A DNA stretch of 64,000 nt from Microlunatus speluncae (GTDB lineage Bacteria; Actinomycetota; Actinomycetes; Propionibacteriales; Propionibacteriaceae), in contig NZ_VKCZ01000014.1 of the NCBI RefSeq assembly GCF_009299835.1, positions 248,001-312,000 on the forward strand, given 5' to 3'. The first letter of the stretch is position 1; every line of letters begins with the position of its first letter. The translations under genes and the position numbers were made by a program. The notes under the pieces are model-generated. The model did no database searches. It was given only the letters and a program-made list of their open reading frames with translations, and was not told the DNA's origin. Of the stretch, positions 24,453 through 32,879 are shown one piece after another.

Positions 24453-25568
24453 TCAGTCGGCCGACTCGAGGGTGGCGAAGAGGGAGCGGAGGTCGCCGAT
24501 CATCAGGTCGGGGGCGTCGAAGGCGCCGTAGTGGCTGCCGCGGTCGAACTCGCTCCACTGGATCAGGTTGTGCTCACGCTCGACGAAGGCGCGGACCGAG
24601 GGCAGATCGTGGGGGAACTGGGCCACCCCGAGCGGCACGTCCGCCGCGACCGGCAGCTGCTCTCGGTCGGCCTCGCAGTAGATCCGGATCGCCGAGCCGG
24701 CCGTGCCGGTCAGCCAGTGGGTCGAGGCGTGGGTGAGGATCGCCTCGATCTCCTGGTCGCCCATGCACTGCACGTTCCAGGCGACCAGGCCGGCGGGGGA
24801 GTCGGAGATCGCGTGGGCGAGGGTCTGCGGCTGCTCGCTGTGCACCATGGCGTACGACGCGGTGGTCGAGAACTGCTGCCAGGCCTCCATCGCCGCCCGG
24901 TCCCGCGGCGACAGGCCGGCGATCAGTTCCGGCTCGTCGGTCGGGGCATCGAACCAGGCCTGGGTGACGTGGGCGCCGATCACCGCCTCCGTCGCGAGCC
25001 GGCCGATCTCCGGCGCGATCCCGGAGCCCCAGTCGTTGCCGACCGTGCCGTAGCGGTCGTAGCCGAGGCGATGCATCAGTTCCACGAAGGCGCCGGCGAT
25101 CCGGCCGACGCCCCAGCCCGTGTCCGCGGTCGGCCCGGAGAAGCCGAAGCCGGGCAGCGACGGCAGCACCAGGTCGAACGCGATGCTGGAGTCGAGTCCG
25201 TGCCCGGCCGGATCGGACAGCGGGCCGAGCACGTTGAGATACTCGAACACCGAGCCCGGCCAGCCATGGCACAAGATCAACGGGATCGCGTTCGGTTCGG
25301 GCGACTTGATCCAGCCGAAGTGCACCCGGCTGCCGTCGATCTCGGTCTGGTAGTGCGGATAGGCATTCAGCCGCGCCTCCCAGGCCCGCCAGTCATAACT
25401 GTCCTTCCAGTACGTGACCAGCTCGCGGACCCGCGCGTTCGAGGTGCCGTAGCCCTCGTCGCCGCCGGCCGGTTCCGGCGCCCAGCGGGTCCGGGCCAGT
25501 CGGTCGTGCAGGTCGGTCAGCTCCGCCTCGGGGATGGCGATCGGTGCCGGCTGAATCAGATCGTTCAT
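24453..25568 (-). CDS. Epoxide hydrolase (alpha/beta hydrolase, EHN type), second
   Basis: The 371-residue protein starts at the ATG at 25568; AGGAG lies 7 bases upstream, whereas the in-frame ATG at 25574 is only one base from it. The EHN region (IAIPEAELTDLHDRLARTRW) and the core are intact: HGWPGS (101-106), nucleophile D179 in GNDWGSG, and the histidine in GSHYGAFDAPDLM near the end. It is a standard family member and shares about a third of its visible residues with the neighbouring hydrolase, so the two are distant paralogs rather than a recent duplication. It is the second gene after the glyoxalase/SRPBCC gene on the same strand. Confidence 0.87.
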   Translation of the reverse strand: MNDLIQPAPIAIPEAELTDLHDRLARTRWAPEPAGGDEGYGTSNARVRELVTYWKDSYDWRAWEARLNAYPHYQTEIDGSRVHFGWIKSPEPNAIPLILCHGWPGSVFEYLNVLGPLSDPAGHGLDSSIAFDLVLPSLPGFGFSGPTADTGWGVGRIAGAFVELMHRLGYDRYGTVGNDWGSGIAPEIGRLATEAVIGAHVTQAWFDAPTDEPELIAGLSPRDRAAMEAWQQFSTTASYAMVHSEQPQTLAHAISDSPAGLVAWNVQCMGDQEIEAILTHASTHWLTGTAGSAIRIYCEADREQLPVAADVPLGVAQFPHDLPSVRAFVEREHNLIQWSEFDRGSHYGAFDAPDLMIGDLRSLFATLESAD

Positions 25569-25649
25569 GATCATGCTCCTTCAATCCTCGGGTCGTCCTT
25601 CACCACCGAGGTCGGAGCCGGATCGCCGCCGTCGACATCGTCCGCGGGA

Positions 25650-26606
25650 TCAATGTCCGGCGGCGAACCCGGCCAGGATGATCGGCCACTCGGCGAAGTG
25701 GCCGCGCCGATCGGCGTTGGTGCCGTTCCAGCCGCCGTGCTCGAACCGGACCCGGGTCCGGTCGCCGTCCGGCCGAAACGTGACGGTGAGCGTCGACGGA
25801 TAGTCCGGATCCTGCGCCAGCGTGAACGTCTGGGCATAGCGCGAGCCCCGCTGCCAGGCGGTGATCGTGCCGATCGGGTTGTCGCCGCCCGGATTGCGGA
25901 AGATCACCTCGCCGTTCTCGAGCACCGGGTGTCCGTCCGGTGCGAGGCCGTAGTTCCGCCACCAGGAAAAGGAGGTGAACCGGTCGAACGCCGCATCCGG
26001 ATCAAGATCAACGACGACCTCGTGCACGATGGGAGCCAGCTCGTCCGGCACTCGATCCGCGACGGCCACGCCGGGCTCGACGTAGGTGATCCGGTTGCCG
26101 CACGGATCATGCACGGTGACGGTGCGGCCGAGCGCGGTGTCCTCCAGGCCCGGTTTCGCGTAGCCATAGTCCCGCGCCGTCAGTTCGGCGTGGACGGCCG
26201 CGGCATCGGGCACCTCGATCAGGACCGCGGTGCCTGGGGTCCCATCGCCGTGGTGCGCGGAGAGATGGATCCGCTCTCCGTGCGAGCCGCTGAGTCTGAC
26301 GTACCAGAGCGCGTGCCCGTCGGACTGCACTTCGCTGTCGACCGTCCAGCCGAGGAAGTCGACGTAGAACGATCGGGTGGCCCGCCAGTCGAAGATCCGC
26401 AGGATCGGGAGCACCGGAGCCGGTGCCTGTCGCGCCGGATCGGCCGGAGCCAGTCCGGACAGGGTGTTCCAGTCGCGGAGGCCGTGGGTGGTGGCGATCA
26501 GTTCGAGAGTCTGCGAATGACCGAGCTCGAAACCGCGGTCGGCGAGCGCGCGGCGCAGCCGTTTCGCCTGGTCCTTGGCCTCGCGTTGGGTGGGCAGCAT
26601 GATCAT
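25650..26606 (-). CDS. Glyoxalase-superfamily/SRPBCC (AHSA1) fusion protein
   Basis: The 318-residue protein starts at ATG 26606 with GAGAGGA six bases upstream. Residues 1-60 are a short helical head (AKDQAKRLRRALADRGF ... LELIATTHG), residues about 65-195 a VOC/glyoxalase fold (RIFDWRATRSFYVDFLGW, VHDPCGNRITYVEP), and residues about 200-318 an AHSA1/SRPBCC-like domain (EVVVDLDPDAAFDRFT, VRFEHGGW). This combination is known for uncharacterised detoxification or antibiotic-resistance-type proteins. The CATGATCATG around the start also occurs at the start of the downstream epoxide hydrolase. Substrate unknown. Confidence 0.8.
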   Translation of the reverse strand: MIMLPTQREAKDQAKRLRRALADRGFELGHSQTLELIATTHGLRDWNTLSGLAPADPARQAPAPVLPILRIFDWRATRSFYVDFLGWTVDSEVQSDGHALWYVRLSGSHGERIHLSAHHGDGTPGTAVLIEVPDAAAVHAELTARDYGYAKPGLEDTALGRTVTVHDPCGNRITYVEPGVAVADRVPDELAPIVHEVVVDLDPDAAFDRFTSFSWWRNYGLAPDGHPVLENGEVIFRNPGGDNPIGTITAWQRGSRYAQTFTLAQDPDYPSTLTVTFRPDGDRTRVRFEHGGWNGTNADRRGHFAEWPIILAGFAAGH

Positions 26607-26821
26607 GACGTGTCCTCTCCGCGGGAGTGACCTCATGGGTGCCTGCGTTGCCCAGTCGTTCCGCGGGGGTCATCGTCGATGATCAACACTGCGGAAGGTC
26701 GGCATTCGCCATCCCGTCACCGGGGCAGGCGGCCGGCTGCCGTGGCCGTACCCGGGCATCATGTCACGATCGGTCGGCGCGCGGATCAGAAACTGTCCGG
26801 GTCGGCTGGCAGGGTGAGCGG

Positions 26822-26857
26822 ATGACCGAGATTTCCCGCTCCCGACAGGAGGCCTGA
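26822..26857 (+). CDS. Possible 11-codon leader ORF before VOC gene
   Basis: ATG 26822 opens MTEISRSRQEA and stops at TGA 26855-26857, one base before the VOC start ATG at 26859; the VOC ribosome binding site (AGGAGG) lies inside it. It is either a coupled leader peptide or chance. Confidence 0.25.
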   Translation: MTEISRSRQEA

Positions 26858-26858
26858 G

Positions 26859-27296
26859 ATGGCCAAGGCGTTCCAGCTGACCTTCGACTGTGGCGATCCG
26901 GGCGCCGTGGCCGGGTTCTGGGCCGAGGCACTCGGCTACGAGCTCGCCGCTCCGCCGCCCGGCTTCGACAGCTGGGAGGCGGCGCTGGACGCCATGGGCG
27001 TGCCGGAGGATCAGCGCAACAATGCCTCGGCGGTGATCGATCCGGCGGGCACCGGGCCGCGGCTGTTCTTCCAGCGGGTGCCGGAGGGCAAGACGGCCAA
27101 GAACCGGGTCCACCTCGACGTCCGGGCCGCCCCGGGCCTGGAGGGCGACGAGCGGATGGCCGCGCTGGAGGCCGAGTGCGAGCGGCTGGTCGCACTCGGC
27201 GCGCAGCGCCGGGAGCGCCATGAGCCGGCACCGCCGATGAGCGGCGGGTTCATCGTGATGGCCGACCCGGAGGGCAACGAGTTCTGCCTGGACTGA
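26859..27296 (+). CDS. VOC family protein (glyoxalase-like)
   Basis: The 145-residue protein is a single VOC/glyoxalase-like domain of the PF18029 type: LTFDCGDPGAVAGFWAEALGY at the start, LFFQRVPEGKTAKNRVHLDV in the middle and VMADPEGNEFCLD at the end. These metal- or ligand-binding folds act in detoxification, dioxygenation or drug binding; the role here is unknown. The start has AGGAGG seven bases upstream. It is divergent from the glyoxalase/SRPBCC gene and ends before a GC-rich hairpin. Confidence 0.82.
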   Translation: MAKAFQLTFDCGDPGAVAGFWAEALGYELAAPPPGFDSWEAALDAMGVPEDQRNNASAVIDPAGTGPRLFFQRVPEGKTAKNRVHLDVRAAPGLEGDERMAALEAECERLVALGAQRRERHEPAPPMSGGFIVMADPEGNEFCLD

Positions 27297-27306
27297 CCGC
27301 CCCGCC

Positions 27307-27338
27307 GCCGGCCTCGAGCTCTCCCGTCCGAGGCCGGC
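27307..27338. terminator. Hairpin between convergent VOC and GxGYxYP genes
   Basis: GCCGGCCTCG (27307-27316) pairs with CGAGGCCGGC (27329-27338) across a 12-base loop. Its place between two convergent stops fits a bidirectional terminator. Confidence 0.65.
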
Positions 27339-27353
27339 CACGGGGTCCGGCGG

Positions 27354-29459
27354 TCAGCGCGGGGCCGGGGTGATCTGCGGAGCCGGGGTGGACCGGCCCC
27401 GACGGGCCGCCACGGCCGGCGAGGGCGGCGGCGGTCCGGGGTTCGGCGTCCGGCGGAGCAGGTCGAAGAACGCGTCGCCGAGCAGCACCTGATAGCGATC
27501 GTCCGCGGCCAGCAGGTCGTTCAGCTGGGAGATGTCGGTCGGATTCCAGCCCCAGGCGAAGATCCCGGCCGAGATGAAGTACGGCGCCTCGCCGTCCCAG
27601 TCGGCGATGTAGGCGTCCAGCCCGGCCTTGAATTCGACCGCCTGCCCGGGCGCCCCGAAGTGGCCGATCACCGGCAGGTCGCCGTCGGCGATGACGCCGC
27701 CGCCGTCCCAGGACTGCATGATGCCGCGCAGCGGGGTGTTCTCTTGGTACGAGTTGATCACCCACTCCGGCATCGGGATCCAGCCGTTCTCGTCCCGGTT
27801 GTTGTAGGCGTAGACCAGATCCAGGCCGGTCAGCCGGAGATAGCGCCCGGTCACCTCCGTGTAGGCGTCGAAGTCGGCCTGCGGCCACGATCCGCCATAG
27901 GTGTAGCCGGCGCCGGACGGACCACAGACCAGCAGGTCGTTCTCGGTCGCGGTCTCCTGGTAGAAGCGATACAGCGCCGGAGCCGTGTCGGCCAGCACCG
28001 GGCTGATCGTCCAGTTGGTCGGCGCCTTGCCGCGGTCCGGGTTGTCCCAGAGGATCCGCATGTGGCGCTGGCAGTACTGGATGTTGTCGCCCTCGCCGAC
28101 CGTCATCGTGACGTACGCCTTGTTCGCCACCGGCGTCCGCCGCACCCGACGGATCCGCGGCGAGATGTCGGCCGGGACGCCGGAGTGCACGGTGCCGTTG
28201 GTGAAGAAGTCGGCCGCGAACACCTCCACGCTCTGGGTCGCGGCCAGGTCGACCCCGCCCCATTCGCCGGCGACGTCGTTGGAGAACCAGCCCAGATAAG
28301 GCGTGGTGGCCTCGGTCGCGCCGAAGATCTCCCGGAGCAGTTCGCCCGGCTCGCCGTTCGGGTCGAGCCAGACCACCATCGCCTTGGTCGCGACCACGTA
28401 GTCGCGGAAGTGCGGGAACGGCTCGATCCGGGTCGGCGCGGTGTCGGTGACGGAGATCAGGTACTGGTTCCACAGGTCGACGGTGACCTCGAGCTTGGTC
28501 GTGCCCTCCGGCGCCTCGAACCGGTAGACCCAGAAGTTGCCGCCATCGGCGAACCGGTTGTCGTCACCGCCGATCGAGGAGTTGCCGCCCTCGACCAGGA
28601 ACTCGGCCTCCTCCGGGGTGTCGGGTAGGAAGTTGGCGATCTCGGTGCCGTCGGCGACGACCTTGGCCGAGGCCACCGAGGCACCCCAGCCGTCGTTGCC
28701 GAACGAGTCGGCGAACTTCACGAAGACCGCCTCGCCGCCGAGCCCGGCCGAGACGTCGAAGGTGTAGAGGTCGCGGTTGGAGGAGTCGCGGATCTGTTCG
28801 GTCTCCCGGGCGATCTCCTGCCACTCGACACCGTCGACATCGACCACCCGCGTCGGCGGCAGCCCGGTCAGCAGCCGCTGCTCACAGCGCGGCCACAGCT
28901 CGTCGATCTGCCACTGGTAGATCTGGGTCTTGCTCTGCCCGGTGAACTTGCCGCGCAGGTCCTCGATGATCTTGAGATCGTACGTTTCGGCCTGCTCGGC
29001 CGTGGCGACGACGGCACCCTCCAACCCGGCCAGGGTGGTGGCGATGTTGACCGTGTCCCGGACCGCCGGGTCGTAGACGATCGCGCCCTTGACCTTGTCG
29101 GCGTAGGCCGCAACCAGCTCCAGCGGCTGATCATGAACGGTCTTCGGCACGTCGATCGTGTCCAGCCACTTGTCGTCCACACCCGAGTCGTCGTAGGCGA
29201 AGTAGAGCTCCGGCCGGACCCGGTTGACCGCGCCCTGCAAGGTGGTCAGCAGAAGTTGATCTTCACCCAGCAGCGTGTGGATGTCGGCGACGTCGAGGTG
29301 CTTCGGCTTGGCGAACGAGGGGAGCAGCCGGCCCTCGGTCCAGGTGATGCCGCGGGTCGCGGCGGCGGCGCCGGTCGCCGTGCCGCCGAGCCAGCCGGCG
29401 GTCAGCCCGGCCGTGGCGATGGCGCCGTTGATCTTGAGAAAGCTGCGACGAGAAACCAT
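27354..29459 (-). CDS. Tat-exported GxGYxYP-family putative glycan-acting protein
   Basis: The 701-residue protein starts at ATG 29459. It has a twin-arginine signal (SRRSFLKINGAIATAGLTAG, cut near 34), so it is exported folded. The catalytic-like region shows GAGYTYGGSWPQ (close to the GxGYxYP signature), MTVGEGDNIQYCQRHMR and WGWNPTDISQLN, typical of GxGYxYP proteins proposed to act on carbohydrates. A beta-sandwich-like insert (about 200-320: DSSNRDLYTFDVSAGLGGEAVFVKFAD.., carbohydrate-binding-like) lies before it, and the C terminus is proline-rich. Neighbours include GH43, heparinase-like and sugar-binding genes, which fits a glycan role. The chemistry is unknown. Confidence 0.75.
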   Translation of the reverse strand: MVSRRSFLKINGAIATAGLTAGWLGGTATGAAAATRGITWTEGRLLPSFAKPKHLDVADIHTLLGEDQLLLTTLQGAVNRVRPELYFAYDDSGVDDKWLDTIDVPKTVHDQPLELVAAYADKVKGAIVYDPAVRDTVNIATTLAGLEGAVVATAEQAETYDLKIIEDLRGKFTGQSKTQIYQWQIDELWPRCEQRLLTGLPPTRVVDVDGVEWQEIARETEQIRDSSNRDLYTFDVSAGLGGEAVFVKFADSFGNDGWGASVASAKVVADGTEIANFLPDTPEEAEFLVEGGNSSIGGDDNRFADGGNFWVYRFEAPEGTTKLEVTVDLWNQYLISVTDTAPTRIEPFPHFRDYVVATKAMVVWLDPNGEPGELLREIFGATEATTPYLGWFSNDVAGEWGGVDLAATQSVEVFAADFFTNGTVHSGVPADISPRIRRVRRTPVANKAYVTMTVGEGDNIQYCQRHMRILWDNPDRGKAPTNWTISPVLADTAPALYRFYQETATENDLLVCGPSGAGYTYGGSWPQADFDAYTEVTGRYLRLTGLDLVYAYNNRDENGWIPMPEWVINSYQENTPLRGIMQSWDGGGVIADGDLPVIGHFGAPGQAVEFKAGLDAYIADWDGEAPYFISAGIFAWGWNPTDISQLNDLLAADDRYQVLLGDAFFDLLRRTPNPGPPPPSPAVAARRGRSTPAPQITPAPR

Positions 29460-29623
29460 GGGTGCCCACTTCCTTGTGCGGTACCGCCGGGTCAACGCAG
29501 GATGCCCGGGGTCCTGGTTCGGTGCCGCGAAGGTATCAACGCCGACCGACGCCGGTCAGCCGCTTCCCGACAACGTTCCACCCTTTGGTCAAACAATTTG
29601 TGAAAATGCCGGAGCAGGTGGCC

Positions 29624-29629
29624 GATAAT
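29624..29629 (+). promoter_or_regulatory. Possible minus-10 element GATAAT before hydroxylase gene
   Basis: GATAAT ends 6 bases before ATG 29636. A CAAACAATTTG inverted repeat (29590-29600) lies upstream and might be an operator. An ATG at 29606 is a competing start. Confidence 0.35.
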
Positions 29630-29635
29630 GCTCGG

Positions 29636-30856
29636 ATGGTCAATGTCGACAACGCTGCGGGGTCCGCCGACCCGACCCAGACCTCGGTGATCATCATCGG
29701 CGCCGGGCCGGCCGGCCTGACCATCGGCAACGTCCTCCGGGCCGCGGGCATCGACTGCCTGGTCCTCGAAGCCGAGTCCCGCGACTTCATCGAGCGACGG
29801 CCCCGGGCCGGGGTGATCGAGGAACCGGTCGTCCGCGGCCTGGAACGGCGTGGACTTGCGGCGAACCTGCTGAGCCGGGCGCAGCGTCAGGACGCCTGTG
29901 AGTTCCGGTTCGACGGTGGGCGCCACCGGTTCGACTTCGGTGCGCTGACGGGTCGCCAGCACTGGGTGTATCCGCAGCAGCATCTGGTGACGGATCTGCT
30001 CCGCGAGTACGCCGACGTCCGCCGGGGCCGGATCAGCTTCGGTGTCCGCGACGTCGTACTCCATGATCTGGCGACGGAGCGGCCCGGCGTGTCCTTCACC
30101 GACGCCGCCTCGGGGCAGCGCCGGATGATCACCGGCGACTTCGTCGCGGGCTGCGACGGAGCCCGTGGGGTGACCCGCGCCGGGCTGCCGGAAGACCTCC
30201 GCGTCTCCAGCCTCGACTACGGGATCGGCTGGCTGGCCATCCTCGCGGAGGCGCCGCCGTCCAACGATTGCGCGACGTTCGGCCTGCACCCGAACGGCTT
30301 CGCCGGTCACATGTCCCGCAGCCCGGAGGTGACCCGCTACTACCTGGAGTGCCTGCCGGGGGACCAGCCCGATGACTGGCCGGCCGAGCGGGTCTGGCCG
30401 GAACTGCGGGAGCGGCTCGCGGCGACGGGGGCCGAGCCTCTGTCCGAGGGTCGGTTGATCGAGAAGCGGGTGCTCGAGTTGCACAACTCCGTGGTCGAAC
30501 CGATGGCGTCGGGTCGGCTCTTCCTGGCCGGCGACGCCGCCCACCTGACCGCACCCATTGCGGCCAAGGGCATGAATCTCGCACTGCACGATGCCTTCCT
30601 GCTGGGCGATGCGCTGGTCGGCTTTCTCGCGCGGGCCGATCGGGGCGGCCTGAACGGCTATTCGGAGGCCTGCCTGCGGCGGGTCTGGGACTACCAGGAC
30701 TGCTCCCGCTCCCTCTCCGAGATCTTCCACGGACCCTCGTCGGGCGATCCGTTCCTGGCCGGTGCCGCCACCGCCCGGTTGCGCCGGCTGTTCACCTCGC
30801 CGACCGCCGCGGCCGCCTTCGCCGAGCAGTTTCTCGGTCTCGCCGCCCAGTACTGA
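29636..30856 (+). CDS. FAD-dependent hydroxylase, 4-hydroxybenzoate 3-monooxygenase-like
   Basis: The protein has 406 residues from ATG 29636. It is a class A flavin monooxygenase: VIIIGAGPAGLTIGNVLRAAG (FAD dinucleotide fold), RRPRAGVIEEP (like the RxRAGxLE segment of PobA), CDGARG (the DG motif) and GDAAHLTAPIAAKGMNLALHDA (GD motif with the AKGMNLA stretch). PobA makes protocatechuate from 4-hydroxybenzoate with NADPH and O2. Length is close to PobA (about 394). No regulator or protocatechuate genes lie nearby, so another aromatic substrate is possible. The start is uncertain by ten codons. Confidence 0.78.
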   Translation: MVNVDNAAGSADPTQTSVIIIGAGPAGLTIGNVLRAAGIDCLVLEAESRDFIERRPRAGVIEEPVVRGLERRGLAANLLSRAQRQDACEFRFDGGRHRFDFGALTGRQHWVYPQQHLVTDLLREYADVRRGRISFGVRDVVLHDLATERPGVSFTDAASGQRRMITGDFVAGCDGARGVTRAGLPEDLRVSSLDYGIGWLAILAEAPPSNDCATFGLHPNGFAGHMSRSPEVTRYYLECLPGDQPDDWPAERVWPELRERLAATGAEPLSEGRLIEKRVLELHNSVVEPMASGRLFLAGDAAHLTAPIAAKGMNLALHDAFLLGDALVGFLARADRGGLNGYSEACLRRVWDYQDCSRSLSEIFHGPSSGDPFLAGAATARLRRLFTSPTAAAAFAEQFLGLAAQY

Positions 30857-30937
30857 CCCCTGGCCGTGTCCGGCTCGGTCCGGTCGTTCCGACTACAGGT
30901 TGAGAGCGGCGCACGGAGGCGCCGCCGGAGCCGAAGG

Positions 30938-31540
30938 ATGAAGATCATGGGAATCGTGTTCTCGAGCTTCACGGTGTCGCTGGACGGCTTCGTCGCCTAT
31001 CCGGACGACTCGGTCGGAGAGTTGTTCGAGTGGTACGCCAACGGCGAGGTGGAGGTCCGGCCGGCGGGGTATCCGATCACGTTCCGGATGTCCGAGGCCA
31101 GCGCCCGCTACTGGCGTCGGAACGAGACCGAAGGTGTGTTCGTCTGCGGCCGCGGAATCTTCGACCATGCCAACGGCTGGGGCGGGAAGCCACCGAACGA
31201 CTCGCCGACGTTCGTGATCACCCATCGACCGCCGCCGGCGGACTGGCCCCCGATCCCGGGTGCCCCGTTCACCTTCGTCGACAGCGTGCAGCGGGCGATC
31301 GAGCAGGCGCGGGCGGTGGCCGGCGACCGGGACATCAACGTCGCCGGTCCGAGCATTGCGCAGCAGTGCATCAACCTGGGGATCCTGGACGAGGTCCGGC
31401 TGGACCTGGCGCCGATCTTCCTGCGCGACGGGATCCGCTATTTCGACAACCTGGACAACGAGAACACCAGGCTCGAGCTGCTCGAGGTCGTGGAGGGCAA
31501 GCGGATCACCCATCTGCGCTACCGGGTGACCTACGCCTGA
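30938..31540 (+). CDS. DHFR-like/RibD C-terminal family protein
   Basis: The 200-residue protein starts at ATG 30938 (MKIMGIVFSSFTVSLDGFVAYPDD). It is a member of the dihydrofolate reductase-like RibD_C group: SLDGFVA at the substrate side, CGRGIFDHANGW, FVITHRPP, and DINVAGPSIAQQCINLGILDEVRLDLAPI for the NADPH site. Such stand-alone proteins are common in actinobacteria, usually of unknown substrate; they are not folate enzymes. It follows the hydroxylase gene by 81 bases on the same strand and may be co-transcribed. A hairpin follows. Confidence 0.82.
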   Translation: MKIMGIVFSSFTVSLDGFVAYPDDSVGELFEWYANGEVEVRPAGYPITFRMSEASARYWRRNETEGVFVCGRGIFDHANGWGGKPPNDSPTFVITHRPPPADWPPIPGAPFTFVDSVQRAIEQARAVAGDRDINVAGPSIAQQCINLGILDEVRLDLAPIFLRDGIRYFDNLDNENTRLELLEVVEGKRITHLRYRVTYA

Positions 31541-31543
31541 GCA

Positions 31544-31576
31544 CTTGGGGTGGGCGCGGATGCCCGTGGCTCCAAG
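31544..31576 (+). terminator. Stem-loop after DHFR-like gene
   Basis: CTTGG...GGGC pairs with GCCC...CCAAG directly after the stop codon. There is no T-run; the assignment rests on position. Confidence 0.4.
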
Positions 31577-31689
31577 CGGGTGCGTTACCGGGTAGGCACC
31601 GGTTGGTCCTGCGGGAGGAAAGGCGCGCCAAGGGCGGGCGGGCCGAGCGGGATGCCACCGATCCGGCCGACCGGCGGTCGTTCGCCGGA

Positions 31690-31767
31690 GTGACCGGAAT
31701 CCAGCACGGGTTGGCCGAACGGGCCCGAAACGGGGCTGACTGGCGAACGGGTGCTGGATTCCGGTCA
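31690..31767. repeat. 17-bp perfect inverted repeat with 44-bp spacer
   Basis: The arms start TGACCGGAATCCAGCAC (31690-31706) and are exactly reversed at 31751-31767. The element abuts the truncated lectin-like frame and has no coding content. No second copy was seen in the window. Confidence 0.7.
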
Positions 31768-32192
31768 GCCGGCTCAGCTGGCGGTGCGAGACTGAAGCGG
31801 CTGAGGCGGCGGGTCTACTGACCAACGGAGCACCGACTGCGGCGGCGGCACCGGGCTGCATCGGGAAGAACTTCAACGAGTCACGCTCGCTGGGCCCGGG
31901 CGAAGCGATCTGCAACGGCAACTATCTGGTCCGGATGCAGACGAACGGCGACCTCGTGCTGCGGAAGATCTCGACCGGCCGGGCCTGCTGGACCTCCGGC
32001 ACGCGCGCCACGAACGCGACCGCGAGCTTCAAGGCGGGCTACATCACGCCGGCCGGCCACGTGCACCCCTACGTGCTGATCGCCGGTAAGAAGATCTGGG
32101 GCACCAATCATGTCGGTGACCCCGGGACCAATGCCAACGTGAACGGCAACGGCGAGTTCTGGATCGGCTATCACAAGGCGGGCTCCTGCTAG
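31740..32192 (+). pseudogene. 5'-truncated secreted lectin-like gene
   Basis: An open frame without any ATG/GTG/TTG before 31935 encodes TNGAPTAAAAPGCIGKNFN..SLGPGEAICNGNYLVRMQTNGDLVLRK and ends KAGSC. The pattern resembles bulb-type (mannose-binding) lectin domains, with a mature secreted start and paired cysteines but no signal peptide. The upstream part is replaced by the inverted repeat at 31690-31767. If translated from ATG 31935 only 85 residues remain. It is read as a gene remnant; expression from a distant start is the alternative. Confidence 0.5.
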
Positions 32193-32266
32193 ACCCGTAG
32201 CCAGGCGTCGTCGCCGAGGGTGCGACCTCGGCGGCGCGTCGGCCGGCTGCGCGCCGGGTCACCGGA

Positions 32267-32272
32267 TAAGGT
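32267..32272 (+). promoter_or_regulatory. Leaderless promoter of ruvC (TAAGGT)
   Basis: TAAGGT ends 7 bases before GTG 32280, with no ribosome binding site. It settles the ruvC start. Confidence 0.65.
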
Positions 32273-32279
32273 TCCGAAC

Positions 32280-32879
32280 GTGTGTTCGGATGGATCGCGA
32301 CGGGTGCTCGGGGTCGATCCCGGGCTGACCCGGTGCGGGCTCGGCGTGGTCGACGGCCGGCCCGGGCGTCCCCCGACGATGGTCGCGGTCGGCGTGGTGC
32401 GGACGCCGCCGGACCTGGACCCGTCCCGCCGGCTGCTGCTGATCGAGCAGGGGATCGAGGAGTGGGTCACCGAGCACCGGCCCGCCGCGGTCGCCGTGGA
32501 GCGGGTTTTCGCGCAGCACAACGTGCAGACGGTGATGGGGACGGCCCAGGCGGCCGGCATCGCCATGCTCGTCGCCGCCCGGCACGGGCTGCCGGTCGCG
32601 CTGCACACCCCGAGCGAGGTCAAGGCGGCGATCACCGGCTCCGGCCGGGCCGGGAAGGAACAGATAGGACAGATGGTGACCCGAATCCTCAAGCTGGACG
32701 CCAAGCCGACGCCGGCCGACGCGGCCGACGCGCTGGCGCTGGCGATCTGCCACGTCTGGCGCGGCGGTGGCACGTCCCGGCTGACCGACGCGGTCGGGGC
32801 GGCCGCGGCGCAGCAGGCGCGGCAACGGGCGGCCTATGCGGCGGCGACCGGCCGGGCCAGGGGAGGGCGGGCGTCGTGA
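32280..32879 (+). CDS. ruvC: Crossover junction endonuclease RuvC
   Basis: RuvC cuts Holliday junctions during recombination repair, working with RuvAB. The 199-residue protein has the RNase H-like fold with acidic residues in [11 protein letters not shown] (first Asp near residue 11), [33 protein letters not shown] and [14 protein letters not shown] (final Asp pair). The C terminus is longer and alanine-rich than in E. coli. Its TGA overlaps the ruvA GTG. The start is leaderless. In related genomes yebC is the direct upstream neighbour. Confidence 0.95.
   Translation: MCSDGSRRVLGVDPGLTRCGLGVVDGRPGRPPTMVAVGVVRTPPDLDPSRRLLLIEQGIEEWVTEHRPAAVAVERVFAQHNVQTVMGTAQAAGIAMLVAARHGLPVALHTPSEVKAAITGSGRAGKEQIGQMVTRILKLDAKPTPADAADALALAICHVWRGGGTSRLTDAVGAAAAQQARQRAAYAAATGRARGGRAS

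Noticed and set aside
24438..24453. Recent duplication of the two epoxide hydrolase genes
   Set aside because: They face each other, share the family motifs but differ in most residues, including the nucleophile context, so they are distant paralogs.
24249..26630. 793-residue plus-strand frame across the second epoxide hydrolase and glyoxalase genes
   Set aside because: It is a high-GC antisense artefact; both genes on the minus strand have full motifs and starts.
31541..31689. Riboswitch-like G-rich segment after the DHFR-like gene
   Set aside because: It forms a simple stem-loop and the downstream frame is a remnant, so a terminator is the plainer reading.
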